Source: Taklimakanibacter deserti (GTDB lineage Bacteria; Pseudomonadota; Alphaproteobacteria; Rhizobiales; Aestuariivirgaceae). Taken from it: a DNA stretch of 64,000 nt. Shown piece after piece: positions 36,100 to 45,025 of the stretch (position 1 is the first letter of the stretch; every line of letters starts with the position of its first letter). A program made the translations under genes and the position numbers. The DNA lies in the NCBI GenBank assembly GCA_003574785.1, contig QORU01000014.1:141678-205677 (forward strand), given 5' to 3'. The notes under the pieces are model-generated. The model made no database searches, was not told where the DNA came from, and saw nothing but the letters and a program-made list of their open reading frames with translations.

Positions 36100-38571
36100 C
36101 TATGAGGCGGCGTAATTCCAGGACTTGAACGACAGGTTCGCCACCGAGGCAGGCGCATCCGAGATCTTCCGGATGTTCGCCCAAGTCTGCTTGTAGTTCG
36201 GCAGGATCAGTTCGTTGACTCCGGCATTGACGACGTTGCCCTGTGCCCCGCTTTCGGCGCCGAAGAGCATGAACGTCTCCTTTCGCCGGGCCGTGGGCTC
36301 GGGATAGACCATGGCCTGGGTCGCACCGACGTCGTTGTAGACCTCGACCAGATCGCCCGCCTTGAGCCCCAGATCTTTCATGTCCTCAGGATTGATCTGA
36401 ATGTAGGGATAGGGGAAGCGGTCCGAGACAAAGTCGTTGTCCCTGTCGAGGAACCAGTTCTGCCAGTTGATGTTGGACCGACCGTTGTTGATGAGAAAAG
36501 CATAGCTGTCCCGCTGCGAGGCCTTGCCCGGCGCTTGAAGCCCGCGCCAAGCTCCAGCAAGGAATAACGCCTTTTTGTCATCGCGGCCGTGCCGGTCGAA
36601 CTTGCCGTCCGCATAGAGACGCTTCGTCCCGATCAGCTTGCCATCCTTGAAGTCGACGACCGGCTCCTGAACGCCGTTTGTGCCCATCGCCCGCAGTCGC
36701 TCATAGGTGACGATCTTGCCGGTGTTGGCATAGTAGCCATCCATGAAGGCGTCTTCCTCGGTCTTCCAGTCGAAGCCTTTGAACTGGTCTGCGTACTCAT
36801 TGCGGCCTTGCTCGCGCAGAACAGCTTCGAGGTGCTGGGCGATGCCGGCAGCGATCAGGCAGTCAGGCTTGGCCGAACCGGGGCCATCCATGTATTTCTC
36901 AACCAGCCGCATGCGCCGCTCGCCATTCATGGAAGTCAAATTCATCTCGCCCGATTCTACCGCCGGCAGGATCACATGAGCCGCCTGGCCGATCTGGCTG
37001 TGAACGATGTCGATGTTCACCGAGAAGAGACCACCGGCCTCGATCGCTGCAACGATGGCTTCGACCAACTCCTCGCGGGTGGCTCCGGGGCGCGCATCCA
37101 TCGCTTCCTTCACCATATTGGTGCGGCGGTTGTACTCCCGCTTGAACACACTGGCGTTCAGCGTCGTCTTGTAGTGGTCGTTGGCCCAGACATGGTGCAC
37201 CTTGCCTTCGCCAGCGATCAGCAACTGATCGATGTAGGGGGCCGGACGACCCACATGGGCATCAGACGGCCGCATGTACCCCTCCTGATGGCCGCCAAGT
37301 CGGCACACACCGCCTCCCTCGCGGCCGACATTGCCGGTGGCGAGCGCGATGTTCACAAGCGCCCCGATGGTGCGGTAATTGTCGTTGCCCCAGATGATGC
37401 CTTTTTCATAGGCTGTCACGCACTTGCGGCGCGAACCGTCATCCTTTGGTTTGGCGATCCACTCGGCGGCTTTCACAATATCCGCTTCGGAAACACCGCA
37501 GATCTTAGCGCCGTCGGCAAGCGACATCTTGCACCCGGCACGCGCGGCTTCGAAGCCACCGAGCGCCGCGGGGTGTGCTTCATCCTGAGGCTGCGCCACG
37601 TCGCCCGGGAAGGTCGAGTTGGCGATGAAGTCCTTGTCGATCCAGCCCTGGTCGGTGATGTAAGTGAAGAGCGTGTTGAACAAGGCGAGATCGGTACCGG
37701 AAGTAATTTGCAGGTAGAGGACGTTGTCCTTGCCAGCTTCCACCTCGCAGGCATTGACCGTGACCGTCCGCCTTGGATCGACGATGATGACCTTGGCCCC
37801 TTTCCGAATGCCCGGAACCATGTGATTGAGGAAGAGATTGGTTTGAGTCTCGAGCGAGTTGGCGCCGATCAGGAAGATCGTATCGGTCAACTCATAGTCC
37901 TCGTAGCAGTAGTTAAGTTCGCCAACGCCCATGTCGCGGGTCGAATGGACTTCGGAGTTGTAGGCCGGCCGGTTGTGAATACGGCAATTCTTCACCTTCA
38001 TCGAACCGAAATAAAGCTTGCCGGTGCCCCAGGTGTTCTCATAGCCCCCGGCCGAACCGCCATGATCGAACATCGAGACGAAGAGATCGTTCTCATTATC
38101 CTTGTCGATGACGCGTGCGGTGACTCTTGCCACGAGATCGAGCGCGTCATTCCAACTCGTCGGCTGCCAAGTGCCGTAGCGCCAGATCATTGGCCCTGTG
38201 AGACGCTGCTGTTGCGTCCCCGTGATGTCGGAACGACGATTCTCGGCCATGCGGGCGCCACGCACCGAGCCCAACCCACTATTCACCACGCAATCCTTGT
38301 CGGGCTTGATGACGAGATGCACGTCCTTCCCGTCCTGCTTGACGATATTGTACATGGACGGCGAGTACCATGCGACCGTATCCGGCTCTTGCTGTTTCGA
38401 CAGGTCGACGCCGAAGATGTTTTCGCCTGGCGCTGTACCGCCCTGCTTGTTCACGGGCCAAGTGTAGGCGTGATAGCCGCAGCCCACGATGCAGTAATGA
38501 CAGGTCACGTTGAACTTTTTGGCGTCTGCGGGAATGATGGGCAGACGACCTATATTACTTTTGAATACCAT
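36100..38571 (-). CDS. aioA: Arsenite oxidase large (molybdopterin) subunit
   Basis: The 823-residue protein has the length of AioA. The 3Fe-4S motif is CHYCIVGC (Cys24, Cys27, Cys31), and the fourth position of a 4Fe-4S site is replaced by Ser in VVNSGLGSVRG, as known in arsenite oxidases. Mo-cofactor segments such as CRIHNRPAYNSEVHSTRDMG follow. It oxidises As(III) to As(V) in the periplasm with AioB, which carries the Tat signal. aioB lies 11 bases upstream. Confidence 0.96.
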   Translation of the reverse strand: MVFKSNIGRLPIIPADAKKFNVTCHYCIVGCGYHAYTWPVNKQGGTAPGENIFGVDLSKQQEPDTVAWYSPSMYNIVKQDGKDVHLVIKPDKDCVVNSGLGSVRGARMAENRRSDITGTQQQRLTGPMIWRYGTWQPTSWNDALDLVARVTARVIDKDNENDLFVSMFDHGGSAGGYENTWGTGKLYFGSMKVKNCRIHNRPAYNSEVHSTRDMGVGELNYCYEDYELTDTIFLIGANSLETQTNLFLNHMVPGIRKGAKVIIVDPRRTVTVNACEVEAGKDNVLYLQITSGTDLALFNTLFTYITDQGWIDKDFIANSTFPGDVAQPQDEAHPAALGGFEAARAGCKMSLADGAKICGVSEADIVKAAEWIAKPKDDGSRRKCVTAYEKGIIWGNDNYRTIGALVNIALATGNVGREGGGVCRLGGHQEGYMRPSDAHVGRPAPYIDQLLIAGEGKVHHVWANDHYKTTLNASVFKREYNRRTNMVKEAMDARPGATREELVEAIVAAIEAGGLFSVNIDIVHSQIGQAAHVILPAVESGEMNLTSMNGERRMRLVEKYMDGPGSAKPDCLIAAGIAQHLEAVLREQGRNEYADQFKGFDWKTEEDAFMDGYYANTGKIVTYERLRAMGTNGVQEPVVDFKDGKLIGTKRLYADGKFDRHGRDDKKALFLAGAWRGLQAPGKASQRDSYAFLINNGRSNINWQNWFLDRDNDFVSDRFPYPYIQINPEDMKDLGLKAGDLVEVYNDVGATQAMVYPEPTARRKETFMLFGAESGAQGNVVNAGVNELILPNYKQTWANIRKISDAPASVANLSFKSWNYAAS

Positions 38572-38582
38572 GGCTTCCTCCC

Positions 38583-39104
38583 TCAGAGCACATTGGACAG
38601 ACGGCCGTAGAGGAGTTCATCGATGCCTTCCGCATAGATGTCGCCCTTGCCATCGACGCGCAGCATGTATTGCGGCAGGTTCTGTGTCGCCTGGCCCCAC
38701 ACTTCCTGGCCTCCAGCCTCGCAATCGAAGACTGAATAGTGGCCGGGACAATTCATTGTGTGATTTTCGGCGTTATAGTTGAGCGGGAAGCCCTTGTGCG
38801 GGCAGATGGTCGAAAAACCGACGACGTCGCCGTCGGGTCCGGCACCACCTTCCACGCGCTTGCCGAGCTTGAGGAGAACACCAGGCGCGTCCTCGTCCGG
38901 ATAATTCACTTGCAATGCTTCATCCGGTTTGAGTTCAGAAATATTGGCAAGCCGGTTAGACGGGTAGTTTACTCTCGCGCCAGGAACCGCGGCTTTTGCC
39001 TTCTCTGGAAAGACAGACGCCGCGGGGACAGCCGCAGCCACCGCAAATGCCCCCGACAGGAATCGACGACGTCCGACTTCCGCAAGCTTGTCACATCGCT
39101 TCAT
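38583..39104 (-). CDS. aioB: Arsenite oxidase small (Rieske) subunit
   Basis: Start at 39104 (GGAGG upstream) gives 173 residues. The N-terminus has a Tat signal (RRRFLSGAFAVAAA). The Rieske 2Fe-2S ligands are CPH and CPGH, 15 residues apart. The extra cysteines that form the disulfide in many Rieske proteins are Phe (CPHKGF) and Gly (CPGH) here, which I recall from rhizobial arsenite oxidases. It passes electrons from AioA to a cytochrome or azurin. No cytochrome c gene is in the operon. Confidence 0.95.
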   Translation of the reverse strand: MKRCDKLAEVGRRRFLSGAFAVAAAVPAASVFPEKAKAAVPGARVNYPSNRLANISELKPDEALQVNYPDEDAPGVLLKLGKRVEGGAGPDGDVVGFSTICPHKGFPLNYNAENHTMNCPGHYSVFDCEAGGQEVWGQATQNLPQYMLRVDGKGDIYAEGIDELLYGRLSNVL

Positions 39105-39227
39105 GATGACGACCTCCCACTGCACACGAGTTGTGCGATTGTGGGATGCTACGCGTCAGGGACGGCGCGGCCTTTTTGCAGTGCACAAGAACACGACAGC
39201 CGCAAAATCAACCCTTTGGCAAAAGCG

Positions 39228-39247
39228 ATGTTCGGAAATCCGAACAT
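39228..39247. promoter_or_regulatory. Candidate AioR-binding palindrome
   Basis: ATGTTCGGAAATCCGAACAT has 9-base perfect arms around a 2-base centre. Its core fits GTTCG-N6-CGAAC, which to my recollection is the AioR-type motif reported upstream of aioBA in other arsenite oxidisers. It lies 124 bases upstream of the aioB start. Confidence 0.65.
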
Positions 39248-39261
39248 GACGCAGTGCCGAA

Positions 39262-39279
39262 GGTCGGGATTTCCGAACC
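39262..39279. promoter_or_regulatory. Second, imperfect copy of the candidate AioR site
   Basis: Read on the minus strand, GGTTCGGAAATCCCGACC keeps the left half and N6 of the first site exactly but has an imperfect right half. It sits just behind the aioR stop and 34 bases (start to start) from the perfect site, close to three helical turns, which favours cooperative binding. Confidence 0.5.
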
Positions 39280-39280
39280 G

Positions 39281-40600
39281 TTACTCGTTGTAGCCGGAGA
39301 TATAGAGCCGTCGCATCTTCTCCCACAGCGTGGTGCGGGAAATGTCGAGGAGCTTCGCCGCCTCGATGATCTGTCCATCGGTCTGCTTGAGCGCGCGCTC
39401 GATCTGCCGGCGCTCGGCGGATTCGCGGACCTCGGCCAGAGTGGAGAAGGCGGCCAGCATCGGATGCAAGCCGGATTCGAAGTCGGGAAACATGTCGGCC
39501 GGCATGATCCAGTCGCCCATGGCCATGGCGGCGGCGCGTTCCATCCGGTTGCGCAATTCGCGCACATTGCCGGGCCAGGCATGCTCATGCGCCATTTCAT
39601 GGACCATCGTGCTGATGCCGCGCAGATGGCTCTGCCCGTCGCCCTTGAAACGCTCGAAGAACAGGTCGAGCAGCCAAGGGATGTCTTCCGCGCGCTGCCT
39701 GAGCGGCGGAACCTCGATGCGAATGCCATTGATCCGGTAATAAAGATCCCGCCGGAATCTCTCGAGCTCCACGGCCTCTCTCAGATTGGCGTTGGTGGCG
39801 CAAATGATGCGGCCGTGGAACTGGACAAGCTGCTCGCCGCCGAGGCGGTGGAATTCGCGCGCCTCGACGAGATGCAGCAGCTTGGCCTGGAGGCCCAAGG
39901 GCAGCTCGCAGACCTCGTCGAGAAAGAGAATGCCGCCGCGCGCCCGCTCGGCAAAGCCACGATGAAAACCTTGCCCGCCCGAGCCTTTGCTGCCGAACAG
40001 CTCGACGTCCATGCGATCCGAAGGGATGGCGGCGCAGTTCACGGCGATGAACGGCTCTTTCGAACGCGCCGAGGTACCATGCAGGAACCGCGCGCAAACT
40101 TCCTTTCCACTGCCGGTTTCCCCCGTGATGAGCAGCGGGCTCGTCAGATTGGCTATCCGCCGGATCGCCGTCTCGACGTCCCGCATGGCGGCCGAGATGC
40201 CGAGGGCATCCTCCTTCCGGCCAATCGGATGGCGCTGGATGAGCGACTGCGCGCGCTCGATGAACCCGCTCATCTCAAAAGGCTTGGTCACATAGTCGCC
40301 GGCGCCGGCCCGCATCAACGATACCGCCTGATCGATATTGCCGAAGGCGGTCACGAACAGGAAAGGCGGGACGAGGGACGTTGCCGCCAGTTGCCGGTAG
40401 AGAGCTTCGCCATTCGTATCCGGCAGGCATATGTCGCAGACGACGAGATCGGGGCTGCTGGCGCGCAAACCGCGGAGCGCCTCGTTGCCGGTCGTCCACC
40501 AGTCGACGTGGCAGCCTTCCAGCGACAGGCTCTGGACCAGCGATTCCCCCATGATCGGATCATCCTCGACAAGCCCGATGATGCGGCCTTCAAGCGACAT
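39281..40600 (-). CDS. aioR: AioR-type response regulator (NtrC family, AAA+)
   Basis: The 439-residue protein has a receiver domain (phospho-acceptor Asp56 in VVCDICLP), a central AAA+ domain (Walker A GETGSGKE, Walker B GILFLDEV) and a Fis-type helix-turn-helix at the C-terminus (EAAKLLDISRTTLWEKMRRL). The GAFTGA loop that contacts sigma-54 is absent: after ELFG (about residue 200-203) the sequence runs SKGSGGQGF and is about three residues short. It overlaps aioS by 11 bases. It should activate aioBA. Confidence 0.92.
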   Translation of the reverse strand: MSLEGRIIGLVEDDPIMGESLVQSLSLEGCHVDWWTTGNEALRGLRASSPDLVVCDICLPDTNGEALYRQLAATSLVPPFLFVTAFGNIDQAVSLMRAGAGDYVTKPFEMSGFIERAQSLIQRHPIGRKEDALGISAAMRDVETAIRRIANLTSPLLITGETGSGKEVCARFLHGTSARSKEPFIAVNCAAIPSDRMDVELFGSKGSGGQGFHRGFAERARGGILFLDEVCELPLGLQAKLLHLVEAREFHRLGGEQLVQFHGRIICATNANLREAVELERFRRDLYYRINGIRIEVPPLRQRAEDIPWLLDLFFERFKGDGQSHLRGISTMVHEMAHEHAWPGNVRELRNRMERAAAMAMGDWIMPADMFPDFESGLHPMLAAFSTLAEVRESAERRQIERALKQTDGQIIEAAKLLDISRTTLWEKMRRLYISGYNE

Positions 40601-42056
40601 GCTTCAGCTCCTCATCCGCAAACGGCATCACCAGCCTGATGAGGGTGCCGCCATGATCGCTGTCCAATGCATAGACCCTGCCGGCCCGTTCCTGGCAGAG
40701 GCGCTTGACCATCCAGAGACCGAGGCCCGATCGGCGGCCGAGCGGGGGCGAGCCGGCGTCCGGGCGCTCCAGATATTCCTTCAGATGACGCGGCAGCCCC
40801 GGACCGCTATCTGCAACCTCGAAGAGCGCAGCCTTTCCGTCGGTGCGCGCCATGAGCGAAATCGTCCCGCCTTCGGGACAGGCCTCACACGCGTTCAGCA
40901 GGATATTGAGGATGGCATCGCGTATCGGCGCCGCCGGCAATGGCGTGGACGCCGCAACTTCATTGGCCCAGCGGACGTCCAGGCGTTTGCGCTTGATCTC
41001 GGGTTCTATCAGCAGCCGCAGATCGTTGATATCGCCGGGCGTGAGGTTGCGGGCGCGACCGTCGTCGCGGTAAACGGCCAATGTCGATCGCACCAGGTCG
41101 CGAATGCCCGCCAATCCCTGCTCGAGAAGCCGCGTGGAGGTGGCGCGGACGCCTTCGCGATCGCCATGGCGGCGCAGCGAATCGAGCGCGTTGAACATGC
41201 CCCCCAAGGGATTATTGATCTCGTGCGCGAGACCGGAAGCCAGCCGCCCGAGGCTCGCGAGCTTCTCCTCTTCAGCGAGCTTCGCCGTCAGCTCTTCTCT
41301 TTCGTTCACGGCGCGCGCCAGCGCATTGTAGCGTGTGAAGAGCCGGCGGAATTCACCGCCATGGGAGCCGACGGCCGTTTCGGGGATGGATTCGAGCGGC
41401 CCCTGGGTGCTGCGGTCGAGATGCACGGAAAGGATCCTGACCGGCTGAACCATGCGGCGCACGCCGTAATAGCCAATGGCTGCGAGCACCACGGTGAGAA
41501 GCACGTTGGTGAGGACGAGGGTCGCGAAAACCTCGGATCGTTCCTCAAGGAGCGGACGAATGTCGGCAACGGCGTATATGTGGCCTATTTCGCGATCCTG
41601 ATAGGTCAGGGGCCGTGCGAGATAGGCGGTCGTCAATTGCTCCGCGAGCTCGACTCCCGCACCGGGAAACCAGGACAGCATGTCTTGCCCGAGTGGCCTG
41701 TCCGAGGGGAAGCGGACGGGATCGCTCGCCGCGAGAACGCGATTGTTCCCGTTCGTCACCACCGTCCATTCCACATTGAGGCCGCGATAGCGCTCGCGCG
41801 AGCGGTCGAGGATGTCGAACACTTCCCAGATGTCTTCGCGAACGACCGAAGGGATGAGGGACGCCGAGAGACCGTCGAGATAGGCCGAGGCGAGTTGCCC
41901 GAGATGCCGTTCCTGTGTCTCCGCGAGCCTGGCAAGGACACGATTGGTGAGGACGGCGCTGATGATGACCATCAGCAGCACGACGAACATCGGGACCTTG
42001 ACCGTGATCGGCCATTGCAGGGGGTTCACGATCGCCCTGAGCTGGCCGCCGGTCAT
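40590..42056 (-). CDS. aioS: AioS-type sensor histidine kinase
   Basis: The 488-residue protein has a membrane helix near residues 19-40, a periplasmic region to about 180, a second helix (TLVLTNVLLTVVLAAIGYY), a HAMP-like linker, a HisKA domain with phospho-His in LAHEINNPLGG, and an HATPase with N-box NILLNACEAC and G-box GLGLWMVKRL. It should receive the As(III) signal from AioX and phosphorylate AioR. It overlaps aioX (ATGA) and aioR. Confidence 0.93.
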   Translation of the reverse strand: MTGGQLRAIVNPLQWPITVKVPMFVVLLMVIISAVLTNRVLARLAETQERHLGQLASAYLDGLSASLIPSVVREDIWEVFDILDRSRERYRGLNVEWTVVTNGNNRVLAASDPVRFPSDRPLGQDMLSWFPGAGVELAEQLTTAYLARPLTYQDREIGHIYAVADIRPLLEERSEVFATLVLTNVLLTVVLAAIGYYGVRRMVQPVRILSVHLDRSTQGPLESIPETAVGSHGGEFRRLFTRYNALARAVNEREELTAKLAEEEKLASLGRLASGLAHEINNPLGGMFNALDSLRRHGDREGVRATSTRLLEQGLAGIRDLVRSTLAVYRDDGRARNLTPGDINDLRLLIEPEIKRKRLDVRWANEVAASTPLPAAPIRDAILNILLNACEACPEGGTISLMARTDGKAALFEVADSGPGLPRHLKEYLERPDAGSPPLGRRSGLGLWMVKRLCQERAGRVYALDSDHGGTLIRLVMPFADEELKHVA

Positions 42057-42961
42057 GCTCCGAGACTCCGCACCAGGGTCATTTCTTCCGCGATCGTATC
42101 GAAGAGACGCGACTCTTGATTGCTGAAGCCGTCGAGCCGCAGCAGGCGCAAGATGTCGCGGCCTTCCGGATCATACGCCATGTCCACCAGCGCTCGATTG
42201 ACGGCGACGACGCTGTCCTTCTGCCGCTCGATGCTGGTGCAGGCGATCGGCGGAAAGCCGAGCAGTTCCGATTCGCGAAGGATTTTGGTCCGGCTCGTGA
42301 GATCAGGCTCGATGGCGGACATCACTTCCCAGACATAGCCATCGACGCTGCCGCTTTGCGCCAGTCCGGCGGCGACGGCCCGAACGACATTCCGGTGCCC
42401 GTAGGTGAAGAAGGTCTGCCGGAAGAACTGCTCCGGCCGCAGCTTCTGGCGGGCGAGCAACGCGGCGGTCACCAGATAGCCCGAATTGCTGTTCGGGTCG
42501 GAAAAGGCGTGGAGATCGCCCTTCAATTGCTCGACGGTCGTCACATCCCGGTCCTTGGGAATGATCAGATAGGACCGATAGAGCGGCTTCCCGTTCCACA
42601 CCGGCACGGCAACGAGCGACAGCCGGTCGCGATACTGCACGAAGGGATAGCCGCAAATCCATGCGGCATGCAGCTGGCCAGACAGGAGCAGGGAGGTGAT
42701 TTCCTCATAGGTCCGTCTTTGCACGAGCTGGACCGCATAGCCGGTGCTGCGCTCGAGATAGGACTTGAGCTTCGTCAGCAGCTCGAGATCGTTGGTCAGG
42801 AAGACGGGCGTCAGACCGAAATTGAGGCTTTGCTCGGCGGCATGCGTTCGTGTCGCCATCGCGCCGATGAGGGCGGCAGGACCGGCCATGAACATACGCC
42901 GCGAAAGTCTGGCCTTGTATGCCCTCGTTCGTCTGGCGATGGGGCTCGACGGATAGCGCAT
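42053..42961 (-). CDS. aioX: AioX periplasmic As(III)-binding protein (PhnD family)
   Basis: The 302-residue protein starts at 42961 with a Tat-like N-terminus (RLSRRMFMAGPAA) and is a PhnD-type binding protein. The single Cys in AAWICGYPFVQY (Cys103) corresponds by context to the arsenite-binding cysteine described for Agrobacterium AioX. It feeds AioS. It is the first gene of aioXSR-BA; a LysR gene lies upstream on the same strand with an 87-base gap. Confidence 0.92.
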   Translation of the reverse strand: MRYPSSPIARRTRAYKARLSRRMFMAGPAALIGAMATRTHAAEQSLNFGLTPVFLTNDLELLTKLKSYLERSTGYAVQLVQRRTYEEITSLLLSGQLHAAWICGYPFVQYRDRLSLVAVPVWNGKPLYRSYLIIPKDRDVTTVEQLKGDLHAFSDPNSNSGYLVTAALLARQKLRPEQFFRQTFFTYGHRNVVRAVAAGLAQSGSVDGYVWEVMSAIEPDLTSRTKILRESELLGFPPIACTSIERQKDSVVAVNRALVDMAYDPEGRDILRLLRLDGFSNQESRLFDTIAEEMTLVRSLGA

Positions 42962-43048
42962 GACAAGATGATAGGCCGTGGTGGGCCCGGTTCCAACTCC
43001 ACCCGAATGCGACAACCCGCTCGTGCCGGATTTTGCATCGCACAACGG

Positions 43049-43933
43049 CTAGGCTGGTGTTTCCAGCATTCGAAACGCCTTCAAGAAAATAGCCGACAGG
43101 CTGTCGGCAAGGCGAGCCGGCGCGGCTGATGAGCGCGTCAGGACAAGGGTCGTTTCACCGAGCTGGGGGAGGTCGGTCTTCGACAGGCGCCTGATCCGAT
43201 CGGTGAACGCGCTATGCGGCAAGACGCCGACGGCGATGCCGGACGAGATCGCCGCCCGGATGCCGGCGACGCTCTCACAGGTGCAGACGATTTCGTAGTC
43301 GACGCCGGCTTTCTGAAGCAGATCGAGACAGCGCTCGCGCCACCAGCAAGCTCTATCGAACAGAGCGACAGGCAAGGGGCGGCGGTTCTCGACCTCATGG
43401 AAGGCCGATCCAGCCCAAAGGGCACTCTCGCGACGAACGACGACATCGTCAGCGCTGACGATCTCGGGGGCGTGAAGGGCGATATCCAGTTCGCCCGCCG
43501 CAAGCGCACGCGGGAACTCGACGCTGGAGCCGCAGCGCATGAGGACACGCACGCCGGGTTGTTCTTGCGTGAAGCCGGCCAGAATCGAAGGCAGCAGGGT
43601 GTCGCTGTATTCTTCGGGCATCCCAAATCGAATCTCGCTCCTGTCGCTTGGGCCGCGCACGGCGATGAGGGCCTGGTGGAGCGTTTCGACGACCTGCCGC
43701 GCAAAGGGCAGGAGCTGTTCGCCTTGCGGGGTCAGCGATACGCCGCGCCCGTGACGCGTGAACAGCTGTTGTGCCGCGATTTGCTCGAGCTTTTGGACCT
43801 GGAGACTGACGGCGGACTGCGTTCTGAACAACCGGGCGGCACCACCGCTCACGCTGCTGGCTTCGGCGACGGCCAGAAAGCTGCGTAAAAGGTCGCTGTC
43901 GAACTGAGGCAAGAACATATCGTTTTTTCTCAT
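43049..43933 (-). CDS. LysR-family transcriptional regulator
   Basis: The 294-residue protein has an N-terminal winged helix (FLAVAEASSVSGGAARLFRTQSAVSLQVQKLE) and a periplasmic-binding-like effector domain with several cysteines. It is divergent from the permease operon, with 58 bases between the starts, so it most likely controls that operon. A second in-frame ATG at 43918 is an alternative start. Its effector is unknown. Confidence 0.9.
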   Translation of the reverse strand: MRKNDMFLPQFDSDLLRSFLAVAEASSVSGGAARLFRTQSAVSLQVQKLEQIAAQQLFTRHGRGVSLTPQGEQLLPFARQVVETLHQALIAVRGPSDRSEIRFGMPEEYSDTLLPSILAGFTQEQPGVRVLMRCGSSVEFPRALAAGELDIALHAPEIVSADDVVVRRESALWAGSAFHEVENRRPLPVALFDRACWWRERCLDLLQKAGVDYEIVCTCESVAGIRAAISSGIAVGVLPHSAFTDRIRRLSKTDLPQLGETTLVLTRSSAAPARLADSLSAIFLKAFRMLETPA

Positions 43934-43936
43934 ATC

Positions 43937-43950
43937 TAGTATTTATACTA
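43937..43950. promoter_or_regulatory. Palindrome in the LysR-permease intergenic region
   Basis: TAGTATTTATACTA has perfect 6-base arms around TT. It is located four bases upstream of the LysR start, where an autoregulatory LysR site that also controls the divergent permease would be expected. Confidence 0.45.
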
Positions 43951-43991
43951 TTTGTTTTTCAAATGGGAAGAGGGCTCTTAGGCTGATTGCA

Positions 43992-45002
43992 ATGAATATT
44001 GCCCTTCCCGCATTGAACAAGCCGGTGCTCTGGTCGGTGGCTGCAATGGGCGCCGTCGTTCTTGGCCTGACCTGGCCCGAACAGACCTATGCGACGCTGC
44101 GCTTCGTGCTGGTCAATTTCTGGGACGTGGCGCCGACGATCGCGATCGGCATCGTCCTTTCCGCCTGGGTCGCCGCGAGCGGAGCCGGCGCCGTGTCGGC
44201 GAAGTGGTTTGCCGGCCGGCCGGTCTCGACCATCGTGGTCGCGTCGGCCATCGGCACGGTCACACCGGTTTGCGGCGTCACCGTGCTTCCATTGATGACC
44301 GGATTCCTGGCAGCCGGTGTGCCCCTGGCGCCCATCATGGCATTTTGGCTTTCGTCCCCCATTACCGACCCTGCGATGTTCGCCGTCACTTGGGCGGTGC
44401 TGGGCCCTGCTTTCGCGATTGGAAAGACGATCGCGGCCTTTGCCCTTGGCCTGTTTGCAGGGGCAGGCACGGCGGCGTTGACCGGGACAAGTGCGGTCGA
44501 GCATCCGCTGCGCTCTTCCCGCAGCGCTGAATACTGCTCCTGCCTGCCGGCGCGTTTCTCCTTCCAGATTTGGCGGGAGCCTGCCCGCATGCAGGTCTTC
44601 CGTGGCGAGCTCCTGGCAATGACCAGGCTGATCGGCCTCTGTCTCGGTCTCGCCTTCTCCGCAGAACACCTGCTGCGCGACCTGCTGCCGCCGGACCTCC
44701 TGGCGACCTATGTCGGCAAAGAGTCGGCCTATGCGATACCGCTCGCCGTCATGGTCGGCGTACCGATGTATCTCGATGGCTATGCGGCGCTGCCTTTGGT
44801 TCGCGGATTGCTCGATGCGGGAATGTCGCCCGGCGCAGCGATGGCGTTTCTTGTGTCCGGCGGTGCGGTCAGCATCTGGGGTGTCATGGCCGTCGTGGCG
44901 GTGCTGAGGCCGGCGACGATCGCGCTGTTTGTTGTTTTGGCCACGGTCGGTTCACTGGCCATCGGCTATGGTTTTGACGCGGCCTGGGCCTTGCTGCCGT
45001 GA
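43992..45002 (+). CDS. ArsP-like (DUF318) permease
   Basis: The 336-residue protein has about eight to ten helices in two halves. It carries a conserved GTVTPVCGVTVLPLMTGFLAAG block with the cysteine typical of this permease family, and the second-half MVGVPMYLDGYAALPLVRGLLDAGM. Related ArsP proteins export trivalent organoarsenicals, and others act in metal efflux. Position in the arsenic region supports an arsenical substrate by inference. Its stop overlaps the possible GTG start of the next small gene. Confidence 0.8.
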   Translation: MNIALPALNKPVLWSVAAMGAVVLGLTWPEQTYATLRFVLVNFWDVAPTIAIGIVLSAWVAASGAGAVSAKWFAGRPVSTIVVASAIGTVTPVCGVTVLPLMTGFLAAGVPLAPIMAFWLSSPITDPAMFAVTWAVLGPAFAIGKTIAAFALGLFAGAGTAALTGTSAVEHPLRSSRSAEYCSCLPARFSFQIWREPARMQVFRGELLAMTRLIGLCLGLAFSAEHLLRDLLPPDLLATYVGKESAYAIPLAVMVGVPMYLDGYAALPLVRGLLDAGMSPGAAMAFLVSGGAVSIWGVMAVVAVLRPATIALFVVLATVGSLAIGYGFDAAWALLP

Positions 45003-45025
45003 GAGATGGTCTGCTCGGATCAATC

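Noticed and set aside
36589..38610. A 673-codon plus-strand frame opposite aioA
   Set aside because: It is antisense to a fully recognisable arsenite oxidase subunit and lacks domains; long antisense frames are common at high GC.
39105..39227. A sigma-54 (-24/-12) promoter upstream of aioB
   Set aside because: I scanned by eye for GG-N10-GC with TGGCAC/TTGC context and found only one-off spacings such as AGG-GTTGATTTT-GC, not a convincing site.
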